Assembly (NCBI GenBank): GCA_900549045.1
Contig: URNE01000177.1
Location: forward strand, 1 to 5,705
Source: an uncultured bacterium
GTDB lineage: Bacteria > Verrucomicrobiota > Lentisphaeria > Victivallales > UBA1829
DNA length: 5,705 bases
Direction of reading: 5' to 3'
The number at the start of each line of letters is the position of its first letter. Within the stretch, counting starts at the first letter, position 1. This document shows, piece by piece, positions 1-5,705 of the stretch. The translations under genes and the position numbers were made by a program. The notes beneath the pieces are model-generated. The model ran no database searches, had not been told where the DNA came from, and saw nothing but the letters and a program-made list of their open reading frames with translations.

Positions 1-1520
1 ATGCTCCGCATATTCAGATCAACGAAATGAAGAATGTCACATTTGACGGTGGAAACGAGGCAGTTCTTCTGTTCGGCAATTCGGGCAATCACTGTTCCGG
101 AATTCAAATTTTTGATTCGGAAAATGTCACATTCCGCGGTTTGACTTTGGAATACAAAGGCAAGCTTTATGCACAGGGAACGATTGTTTCGGTCGATCCG
201 GCGACGTCAAGCGTTGTTTTGAAGATGGAACCGGATTCTCCGCTTCCGTATCTGAAGCAGGTGACGATGGCGTTTGATTCGAACGGGAAAATGGTGAAAG
301 CCGCCAGCGACAAGTTCTTTCATAAAGTGGAAAAACTGGCGGATGGAACCTGCAAGGCGCAGATCGGTCATGCGCTGAACGGCAAAATGGAAGGTCTGAA
401 GCCCGGTGTCGTGCTGGTGATTCCAAACCGTCTTTCTGGCGCGGCGTTCGGCATCTCTGGAGGAAAATTCTGCTCGGCGGAAAATATTACGGTTCTCAAC
501 TCTATCGGACTGGCGTTTGCCTCTTCCAACAGCATGTCTCCTTCCTTTGTAAACTGCACGGTGAAACCGCGGAAAGGAGAATTTCTCTCCTCCAATGCGG
601 ATGCTCTTTTCAATTGGCGTCCGGTGGAAATCGGTATTTTTGCGAAAAACTGCAACTTCCGCAATATGAGCGATGACTGTTTCAACACGCTCGCTCCGGG
701 TGTTGCTCTTGCAGAAATCCGTGACGGTAAACTGTTGCCGGACAACACGAACCGCGACGCCGGAACAAATCTTCTGCTTGTTTCGCCTTATACCGGAGAA
801 ATCAAAATGCAGACGACCGTTGTCAGAAACGGAACAGCAAAGTTCAAGGACGGTGTAACCGGTGAACTGACATTGAAACATCCGATTCCGAACAACATCG
901 TCACCTACGCGAACCAGAACCAGGCGGTCGCGACGGAAAGAGAGCGCCAGGAGCACTTTATCGGCACGAAAAAGCTCCGGAATGAGCCGGATATGTTTTT
1001 TGAGCCGAACCACTGCGGACTCGGAACCGTGCTGGTCAATTATACGGCCGGGAACAACCGCAACAACGGCATTACAATTCATGCCTCCAACGTTCTGATT
1101 GAAAACTGCAAACTCGAGAACACCGGCTGCGGAATCAATATAACGGCAATGCTGAACTGGAAAGAAGGTCCGGCTCCATACAATGTCACCGTGCGCAATG
1201 CAAAATTTACCGATTGCGTATTCGGTATCCAGAGCGTCTATCTTTCCACTCTCGGCAAAACGCTTGATATGCGTTCCATTCGGGAAATCACAGTGGAAAA
1301 TGCCGACTTCTCAAGAATGGTGATGGCCGGACTCCGCATCAACAACGTCGACGGCGGAGTTTTCAAGAACCTCGTGTTCAAGGATATGAACCGCGCGGTT
1401 ATGATTGACAATTCCGGCAATCTGAATTTTTCGGACTGCAAGTTCGGCGATTCGGAACTGACCCTGAGCGACTTGAAGCTGGAACGCGCTTCCGAAGATT
1501 CCATCGAAGGCATTTACTGA
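1..1520 (+). CDS. Right-handed parallel beta-helix protein, GH110-like (5' end outside window)
   Basis: The gene is cut by the left edge: the frame is open from base 3, before the first ATG at base 27, and those codons (APHIQINE) continue the beta-helix pattern, so the ATG at 27 is internal. About 505 residues are visible, ending at TGA 1518-1520; GH110 proteins are usually around 600, so roughly the first 100, including any signal peptide, are missing. Numbering from M at base 27, beta-strand rungs of the type (E)NVTF, ENITV, VLIENCKL, NVTVRNAKF and EITVENADF recur throughout. A non-helical insertion around residues 40-135 (KLYAQGTIVSVDP) matches the position and style of the GH110 insertion. 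Candidate catalytic aspartates are D192 (SSNADALFN, base 600) and the pair D216-D217 (MSDDCFN, base 672), matching the NAD...DD layout of GH110. A NRNNG...NWKEG block at 344-381 also fits the family. In GH110 these residues serve an inverting exo-alpha-1,3-galactosidase. The fold is secure; the GH110 assignment and substrate are inferred. A pectinase-like or other beta-helix glycosidase is the alternative. Confidence 0.8.
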   Translation, partial: APHIQINEMKNVTFDGGNEAVLLFGNSGNHCSGIQIFDSENVTFRGLTLEYKGKLYAQGTIVSVDPATSSVVLKMEPDSPLPYLKQVTMAFDSNGKMVKAASDKFFHKVEKLADGTCKAQIGHALNGKMEGLKPGVVLVIPNRLSGAAFGISGGKFCSAENITVLNSIGLAFASSNSMSPSFVNCTVKPRKGEFLSSNADALFNWRPVEIGIFAKNCNFRNMSDDCFNTLAPGVALAEIRDGKLLPDNTNRDAGTNLLLVSPYTGEIKMQTTVVRNGTAKFKDGVTGELTLKHPIPNNIVTYANQNQAVATERERQEHFIGTKKLRNEPDMFFEPNHCGLGTVLVNYTAGNNRNNGITIHASNVLIENCKLENTGCGINITAMLNWKEGPAPYNVTVRNAKFTDCVFGIQSVYLSTLGKTLDMRSIREITVENADFSRMVMAGLRINNVDGGVFKNLVFKDMNRAVMIDNSGNLNFSDCKFGDSELTLSDLKLERASEDSIEGIY

Positions 1521-1539
1521 TTGTTCCAGTCAACATCCA

Positions 1540-1559
1540 CCCGGAGTTTTCCCTCCGGG
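1540..1559 (+). other. Intergenic mRNA hairpin between the beta-helix and GH2 genes
   Basis: CCCGGAG at 1540-1546 pairs perfectly with CTCCGGG at 1553-1559 around a six-base loop, TTTTCC. It lies 20 bases after the stop codon of the beta-helix gene and 21 bases before the ATG of the GH2 gene. No run of T follows the 3' arm, so it is not a classical intrinsic terminator. It could be a partial attenuator, an mRNA-stability element or a processing stem that sets different levels of the two proteins. It is also short enough to be coincidental in GC-rich DNA. Confidence 0.45.
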
Positions 1560-1580
1560 CATTCTGAAAGACGATCCCCT

Positions 1581-4500
1581 ATGAAAGAATATTCCGCGCC
1601 ATCCCGTATTCTCTCTCTTTCCGGAACCTGGAAGCTTTCCGCCGACGGCGTGAAGGAAATTCCCTCCAAAGTCCCCGGAGACGTGCTCGACGACCTCCGT
1701 TCCGCAGGCTTGATTAAAGATCCCTGTTACCGCATGGATTATCTGGACTGCGTCTGGTGCGGAAAGAAGGAGTGGATCTGCCGCAAAATCTTCCGCGGCA
1801 GTTTCCCCGCGGGTGAGATGCATGACCTCGTGTTCGACGGTCTCTCCTATGTTGCGGAAATTGAACTCAACGGCAAACACCTTGCCACGCACAAAACGAT
1901 GATGCGCGGTCTCCGCATCCCTGTCGCGGGAATCCTGCGCGACAATGCGGAAAACGAACTCGTCGTCCGTCTGAAAGCGTTCAACAAGGAGGAATTGAAC
2001 ATCCCCGTCATCTCCTTCTGGAGCGACTGGAGCGAGGGCGTTTACGATTCCCGGTTTGCCGCCATGCGCGGCGCGGGACGCAAAGCCGACTATTCCTACG
2101 GCTGGGACTGGACGCACGGTCTGCCGTCTTGCGGAATCTGGCGGGATGTCCGCGTCGAATCGTTCGCAGTTGCCCGTCCGGAAAAAATCTTTGCGGAAAC
2201 ATCGCCGGACGGACGCGTTCGTCTTTCGTTTCAGCTGCACACGGAACTGGAAGATATTCTCGACTGTCGCGCCGCATTGGAGATTCGGGAAAAAGAGACG
2301 GGAAAGCCGGTCTTTTCCGCCGCGTATCCGGTCAAGCTCGGTCCCGGCGAGACGGAATATATGTTTGACGCGCGGGTGGATTCGCCGGAACTCTGGTATC
2401 CGGCCGGATACGGGAAACAGGCGCTTTACGAGCTGCGGCTGCAGATCTTCTCCGGTATGCGGGAGGTCGCGTCGTTCCGTCACCGCTTCGCTTTCCGTTC
2501 GTTCGAGATTGAAGAGAAGCGTTTCACGGAGAAGCAGGGACTTTTTCAGTTCCGTGTCAATGGCATTCCCGTGTTCGCGAACGGCGGCAACTGGGTTCCT
2601 CCCGACATGCTCCCCGGGACCGTGGGGAGGGAGCGTCTGCGGCATCTGATCGCGCTTGCGGCGGAATGCGGATACAACTATCTGCGCGTCTGGGGCGGCG
2701 GTTATTATGAATCCGATGATTTTTATGACCTCTGTGATGAAGCCGGCATCATGGTCTGGCAGGATTTCATGTTCGGCGGACCGGAAGTTCCGGAATTTGA
2801 TCCTGTGTTCCGTGCGGAGTGCCGCCGCGAGGCGGAAGAGGTCGTGTGCCGCCTTCGCCGTCATCCCTGCATCTGTGTCTGGTGCGGATCCAATGAAACG
2901 GACGAGTTCTATCTGGTTGATCGGAATTGCAAACGGGAGCGTCCGGGCGGATATTATTACGGCTGGACGCTTCTGCACCGCGACTTCCCGGAAATCGTCC
3001 GCCGGCTGGTTCCGGATGCGGTCTATATCCCGTCGTGTCCGTTCATGGGCACGGCCGCGCCCGCCGGGACGGAGAACAATGCGCACGGATTCGGAACCTG
3101 TCACACGCAGTGGCTTCCGCAGTTCTCGCCGGACGAGGCGTTTGACCGGACGGTGATTCCGACGTTCATGAACGAGTTCTACGGAATGTGTCCGGTTCCA
3201 GCCTCTTCCGTAAAGCGTTTTCTGCTTCCGGAAGACCTGGACTGTTACTGCAATCCCGTATTTTCCGCGCATAACATGCTGGAAGTTCAGCGCAACGATG
3301 AATGGGGACAGATCTTCCGTCATCTGTGTTTTCATGATCCGCGCCGCCGGTTCGATGTTCCGCTTGCGGAGCTCCTGCGCGGGTTTGAAATCTGCGCGGA
3401 AGAGCTCATGACCCGCTATCTCGCCCTGTTGCGCCGCAACCGGAAATACTGCGGAGGAGCAGGCTACTGGCAGTTCAACAGCGCGTATCCGATGATCAAT
3501 TGCGACATCGTCGATTACTACGGTCTTCCGAAGGCTTCGTATTACGCCGTGAAGCGCGCCGCGGTCCGGACCGCTCCGGTTTTGGCTGTCTATGACGACC
3601 GGTTCGATGTTTACATGGTCAACAATTCCGCCGTTTCAGCTACCGGAGCGCTTCGCGCCACGCTGAAGGATTTTTACGGCAATACGCTTGCGGAAGAGCG
3701 GAAAACGGTTTCACTTGCGCCGGAATGTTCGGAAAAAATTTTCTCGGTTCCGCGCGGTTCCGCCGTTCCTTCCGGTTCGTTCGCGTGGGCGGAGTGGCGC
3801 GGGGAAAACAGGAGTTCCGCGGAAACGCACCGTTTCTTCCGCGATCCGCGTGAACTGCGCTTCCCGGAAGCGGAAGTGGAAGTTCGCCGCCTGACTGAAA
3901 ATGAAGTTGTTTTGCGTTCAAACCGTTTTGCCCGCCGCGTTTCTGTGACGCCATACGATACGGCGTGCTGTCCCTCCGACAACTTTTTTGATCTGTATCC
4001 GGGCGTGGAAAAGCGGATTGTATTTTCCTCTCCTCTGCGCGAATCTGTTGTCCTGCAATACGAGAACTGCGCCGGACGTTCCCCCTATGTGACCGGAATG
4101 CGGAAAACGCAGAATCCGGAGGATGATTTCTGGGAGATTGAGCTTTACAATCCGGGGAGGGATGGGCGTTCTGTTTCCGTTTCTGTCGAATGCGAAAACT
4201 GCGATTTTGAATGTGTCTCCGGACTTTTCATTCCGGCGGAGGGAACCGCGCTCTTTTCGATCCGTCTGCGTTCCGCGCTTTTCCGCGAATATCCGTTCTC
4301 GGTCCCGGTGACTTTGCATTTCGGTGAAACGGTTCTTCTTGAGACGTTTTCACGCATCAGTCTTGAACCTGTGCTGCATCACGGCGTGCTGAATCTGCGG
4401 AACGCATGGGAAAAGCCGCTTCCGCTTCCGCGTCTGGAATACCGCGCAAAATATCCGGACGGAACGGATTTCGTTTCGGTCATGCCGGGAACCGTTCTGC

Positions 4501-5249
4501 GGAAAGAGGAACGCCGCAGGTTCGATTTCGATGTTCCGGAAAGCATTCTTCCCGATAGCGCGGTTTTGAGCGGAGGAGATTCGCCGATCGCTTTTTTTGA
4601 ATCAAAGTATTCTCCGGAAAACTGGTGGAGCTGTTTGAATGCACGTCCGTTTGACGGCGGAGACTTTCCGCTCGTTCCCGCGGGTGCGCCCCTTTCCGGC
4701 TGCCGGATCAGGGCAAACGAGCATGCGCAGTTTCTTTCACCGATGCCGGAAAGCCGGGCGGAGCTGTGTCTGTTCTGGGAGAAAGGCGAAGATCTGATCC
4801 GCATGACTTTGTACATTCGCGGCATTCCGTACAGCCAGCCCTATGAAGGGGAGCGAGTCTGGCGTGCGACTTGCATTGAACTTCTGATCGGAACAGCAGA
4901 TAAACGGAACTGGCGTGATTTATCGCTTGCGCTGACGGAAGCCGGACCGCAGATATGTCTCCGCCGTTCCTCCGGAAAAGATTGCCGGGGGCTTGTTCCT
5001 CGGGACGCCGCTTCTCTTGAAGTTCTCCGGAGCGGGGAGCATGATCTGATGACGTATCGTCTGGAGCTCCATCCCTCGCTTCTTGGAATGCCGGAACTTT
5101 CGTCTGCAAAGGAGTTCCGTTTCGGCATGGCGCTGCGGTATCCGGACAAAAACGCCCTGCAGATTTACAAGGGCATCAACTACGGCAACGGGCTGCGCGA
5201 CGCGGGGCTGGCAACGATGAACAGACGTTTGGAAGAAACAATCCACTGA
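1581..5249 (+). CDS. GH2 beta-mannosidase-like glycoside hydrolase with long C-terminal extension
   Basis: This 1222-residue protein probably hydrolyses terminal beta-mannosides. The ATG at 1581 is chosen because the GH2 sugar-binding domain starts directly after it (LSLSGTWKL, 11-19). The frame is open back to 1521, but those 20 residues are unlike the family. N-terminal hallmarks are VPGDVLDDL...DPCY and the beta-mannosidase block YSYGWDW (171-177). An Ig-like domain carries LWYPAGYGKQALY (271-283). The TIM barrel spans about 325-660 with NGIPVFANGGNWVP, YLRVWGGGYYESDDFYDLCDEAG and WQDFMF. E439 in WCGSNE (base 2895) is the predicted acid/base and E532 in NEFYG (base 3174) the nucleophile; their 93-residue spacing is normal for beta-mannosidases. 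The Ig-like mannosidase domains end near 815, while the family usually totals 820-870 residues, so about 400 are extra. No signal peptide or membrane segment is visible, so it is probably cytoplasmic. It starts 60 bases after the upstream gene with only a weak ribosome site. Several conserved active-site neighbours differ, so substrate specificity is uncertain; GH2 membership is not. Confidence 0.93.
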   Translation: MKEYSAPSRILSLSGTWKLSADGVKEIPSKVPGDVLDDLRSAGLIKDPCYRMDYLDCVWCGKKEWICRKIFRGSFPAGEMHDLVFDGLSYVAEIELNGKHLATHKTMMRGLRIPVAGILRDNAENELVVRLKAFNKEELNIPVISFWSDWSEGVYDSRFAAMRGAGRKADYSYGWDWTHGLPSCGIWRDVRVESFAVARPEKIFAETSPDGRVRLSFQLHTELEDILDCRAALEIREKETGKPVFSAAYPVKLGPGETEYMFDARVDSPELWYPAGYGKQALYELRLQIFSGMREVASFRHRFAFRSFEIEEKRFTEKQGLFQFRVNGIPVFANGGNWVPPDMLPGTVGRERLRHLIALAAECGYNYLRVWGGGYYESDDFYDLCDEAGIMVWQDFMFGGPEVPEFDPVFRAECRREAEEVVCRLRRHPCICVWCGSNETDEFYLVDRNCKRERPGGYYYGWTLLHRDFPEIVRRLVPDAVYIPSCPFMGTAAPAGTENNAHGFGTCHTQWLPQFSPDEAFDRTVIPTFMNEFYGMCPVPASSVKRFLLPEDLDCYCNPVFSAHNMLEVQRNDEWGQIFRHLCFHDPRRRFDVPLAELLRGFEICAEELMTRYLALLRRNRKYCGGAGYWQFNSAYPMINCDIVDYYGLPKASYYAVKRAAVRTAPVLAVYDDRFDVYMVNNSAVSATGALRATLKDFYGNTLAEERKTVSLAPECSEKIFSVPRGSAVPSGSFAWAEWRGENRSSAETHRFFRDPRELRFPEAEVEVRRLTENEVVLRSNRFARRVSVTPYDTACCPSDNFFDLYPGVEKRIVFSSPLRESVVLQYENCAGRSPYVTGMRKTQNPEDDFWEIELYNPGRDGRSVSVSVECENCDFECVSGLFIPAEGTALFSIRLRSALFREYPFSVPVTLHFGETVLLETFSRISLEPVLHHGVLNLRNAWEKPLPLPRLEYRAKYPDGTDFVSVMPGTVLRKEERRRFDFDVPESILPDSAVLSGGDSPIAFFESKYSPENWWSCLNARPFDGGDFPLVPAGAPLSGCRIRANEHAQFLSPMPESRAELCLFWEKGEDLIRMTLYIRGIPYSQPYEGERVWRATCIELLIGTADKRNWRDLSLALTEAGPQICLRRSSGKDCRGLVPRDAASLEVLRSGEHDLMTYRLELHPSLLGMPELSSAKEFRFGMALRYPDKNALQIYKGINYGNGLRDAGLATMNRRLEETIH
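4026..5234 (+). other. C-terminal extension of the GH2 protein: Ig-like region plus CBM9-like domain
   Basis: This covers residues about 816-1218 of the GH2 protein, beyond the normal end of a beta-mannosidase (SDNFFDLYPG near 800-808). The first part, to about residue 1035, alternates short beta-strands with turns (IELYNPGRDGRSVSVSVE; LFIPAEGTALFSIRL) and looks like one or two Ig-like or NPxx-type sandwiches. The second part, about 1040-1218, resembles a family 9 carbohydrate-binding module or DOMON-like sandwich: VWRATCIELLIGT sits where CBM9 has its W..D.vEifid strand, MTYRLELHPSLLG fits the Y.lei....l strand, FRFGMALRYPDKN fits the late strand, and GLRDAGLATMNRR fits the closing segment. 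In that family such domains bind sugar ends. The beta-sandwich nature is well supported; binding function is inferred, and the domain could instead be structural. Confidence 0.5.
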
Positions 5250-5260
5250 TGGACTGGCAG

Positions 5261-5267
5261 AAAGGAG
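5261..5267 (+). promoter_or_regulatory. Strong Shine-Dalgarno site for the third gene
   Basis: AAAGGAG lies seven bases before the ATG at 5275, an ideal distance, and it decides that start. The GH2 gene upstream has no comparable site, so the two cistrons are probably translated at different rates from one message. Confidence 0.8.
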
Positions 5268-5274
5268 TACGGAA

Positions 5275-5673
5275 ATGAAACTGTCGTTTGAAGTGAGTTA
5301 TTTTGATCCGTCGGGAAAAATCCGTTTTTCGGCGGTGCGTGAAGGCTGGGCGGAAGAGAATGGAACCTGGTGCAATCCGGAACTCGGATTGGCGTTTGCT
5401 TTCCGTCTGGACCCCGAGCGCCGATCTTACGTTCGAAGGACAGAAAAGCTGAAGCGGGATACCGCGGTCATCAAGCGCATGACCGACGACATCGCCGCGC
5501 TTGCTTCAACGCAGAAAGCTTTCCTGGATGATTTCATCCTTCATAACAGCGGTGCTGTTGCGGAAAGCGTCTATTCGAACGGCGTTCATGTTTTTGTCAA
5601 CTGCGGAGACGATGCGGTCGTTCTGCCTTGCGGAATCCGTGTTCCCGCCCGCGACATTGCGGTGAAACTGTAA
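5275..5673 (+). CDS. Hypothetical protein, 132 aa; possible stand-alone tail of a larger glycosidase-type protein
   Basis: I do not recognise this gene with certainty. It starts 25 bases after the GH2 stop codon, has a strong ribosome site, and ends at TAA 5671-5673, so it is probably expressed in the same operon. There is no signal peptide, membrane segment or obvious catalytic motif. The N-terminal half (1-60) looks like beta-strands (LSFEVSYFDPSGKIRFSAV) with Trp and Gly turns. Residues about 60-90 form a charged, probably helical stretch (KRDTAVIKRMTDDIAALAS). The last 30 residues (ESVYSNGVHVFVNCGDD, then GIRVPARDIAVKL) follow a Y.NG..V.VN..D.....G..VPA pattern that I associate with the C-terminal end of large DUF5696-like and other glycosidase-related proteins. 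It may therefore be a detached accessory domain, or the remnant of a bigger gene that lost its catalytic part. Confidence in coding is high, in family low. Confidence 0.75.
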   Translation: MKLSFEVSYFDPSGKIRFSAVREGWAEENGTWCNPELGLAFAFRLDPERRSYVRRTEKLKRDTAVIKRMTDDIAALASTQKAFLDDFILHNSGAVAESVYSNGVHVFVNCGDDAVVLPCGIRVPARDIAVKL

Positions 5674-5677
5674 AAAC

Positions 5678-5705
5678 TGCACACTTCCGGGGGAGTGCAT
5701 CCTCC
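5678..5705 (+). terminator. Possible terminator hairpin, cut by the window edge
   Basis: After the stop codon of the third gene the sequence runs through CTTCCGGGGGAG. GGAG at 5692-5695 can pair with CTCC at 5702-5705 across a six-base loop, TGCATC, and the window stops there. If the following bases continue as roughly CCCGGAAG, this becomes a long GC-rich terminator stem. An alternative local fold, ACTTC (5683-5687) with GGAGT (5692-5696) and a CGGG loop, is also possible. Whether a T-run follows cannot be seen. Confidence 0.35.

Noticed and set aside
27..29. ATG at base 27 as the true start of the beta-helix gene
   Set aside because: The frame stays open to the window edge, the preceding codons continue the beta-helix pattern, there is no ribosome site before it, and a GH110-like protein needs about 100 more N-terminal residues.
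207..1082. 291-residue open frame on the - strand opposite the beta-helix gene
   Set aside because: It is a shadow of the beta-helix frame, with an Arg/Val/His-rich composition, no motifs and no ribosome site of its own.
1521..1580. TTG at 1521 as the GH2 start
   Set aside because: It directly follows the upstream stop codon, would place the hairpin inside the coding region, and adds 20 residues (MFQSTSTRSFPSG...) that are neither a signal peptide nor family sequence.
2056..2649. 197-residue + strand frame inside the GH2 gene
   Set aside because: It is an out-of-frame reading through the conserved GH2 domains; the Arg/Ser-rich product has no family resemblance.
1530..3335. 601-residue open frame on the - strand opposite the GH2 gene
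   Set aside because: It overlaps unmistakable GH2 coding sequence. Its translation is rich in Arg, Phe, Val and His with no recognisable domain, as expected from the complement of GC-biased codons.
1..5705. Very frequent TTCCGG/CCGGAA words across the window
   Set aside because: They are explained by preferred codons for Phe, Arg, Pro, Gly and Glu (TTC/TTT, CGG, CCG, GGA, GAA). They are scattered without fixed spacing, so I see no repeat array or uptake-sequence pattern that I can defend.
1..5705. CRISPR arrays, tRNA, insertion-sequence ends, attachment sites
   Set aside because: Coding sequence fills nearly all of the window; no regularly spaced repeats, cloverleaf or terminal inverted repeats with a transposase are visible.

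Overview
The window holds three genes, all on the + strand and close together, so they probably form one carbohydrate-degradation operon or part of one. The left edge cuts into a right-handed parallel beta-helix protein whose core resembles glycoside hydrolase family 110 (GH110, alpha-1,3-galactosidases). Next comes a complete, unusually long GH2 enzyme of the beta-mannosidase type, and then a 132-residue protein of unknown function. The right edge falls in what looks like the first half of a hairpin just after the third stop codon.

Layout: bases 1-1520 are the 3' part of the beta-helix gene. Bases 1521-1580 are a short spacer with a perfect 7-bp hairpin. Bases 1581-5249 encode the GH2 enzyme (1222 residues, with about 400 beyond the usual beta-mannosidase end). 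Bases 5250-5274 are a spacer with a clear Shine-Dalgarno sequence. Bases 5275-5673 are the small gene, and 5674-5705 hold the truncated hairpin. There are no rRNA or tRNA genes, CRISPR arrays, insertion sequences or transposases. No promoter could be supported, and the operon start is probably upstream of the window.

Organism: moderate-to-high GC, dense glycosidase genes, a Cys-rich GH2 enzyme without a visible export signal, and the overall style of the proteins (GH110-like beta-helix next to an extended GH2 beta-mannosidase relative) suggest an anaerobic polysaccharide-degrading bacterium. I lean to the Lentisphaerota/Victivallales of the animal gut. This is recognition from memory, not proof; a Planctomycetota/Verrucomicrobiota or Bacteroidota relative remains possible.

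Working model (inference): the beta-helix enzyme removes or modifies a terminal sugar, possibly alpha-galactose, and the GH2 enzyme then hydrolyses beta-mannosides, probably in the cytoplasm. The catalytic acids of both enzymes are present, but the residues around the GH2 nucleophile and the family-conserved positions near it are non-canonical, so its true substrate is uncertain. I found no sign of a defence, mobile or wholly new system. The most interesting items are the divergent GH2 active site, its appended Ig-like and CBM9-like C-terminal region, and the small third gene, which resembles the detached tail of a larger glycosidase-type protein.
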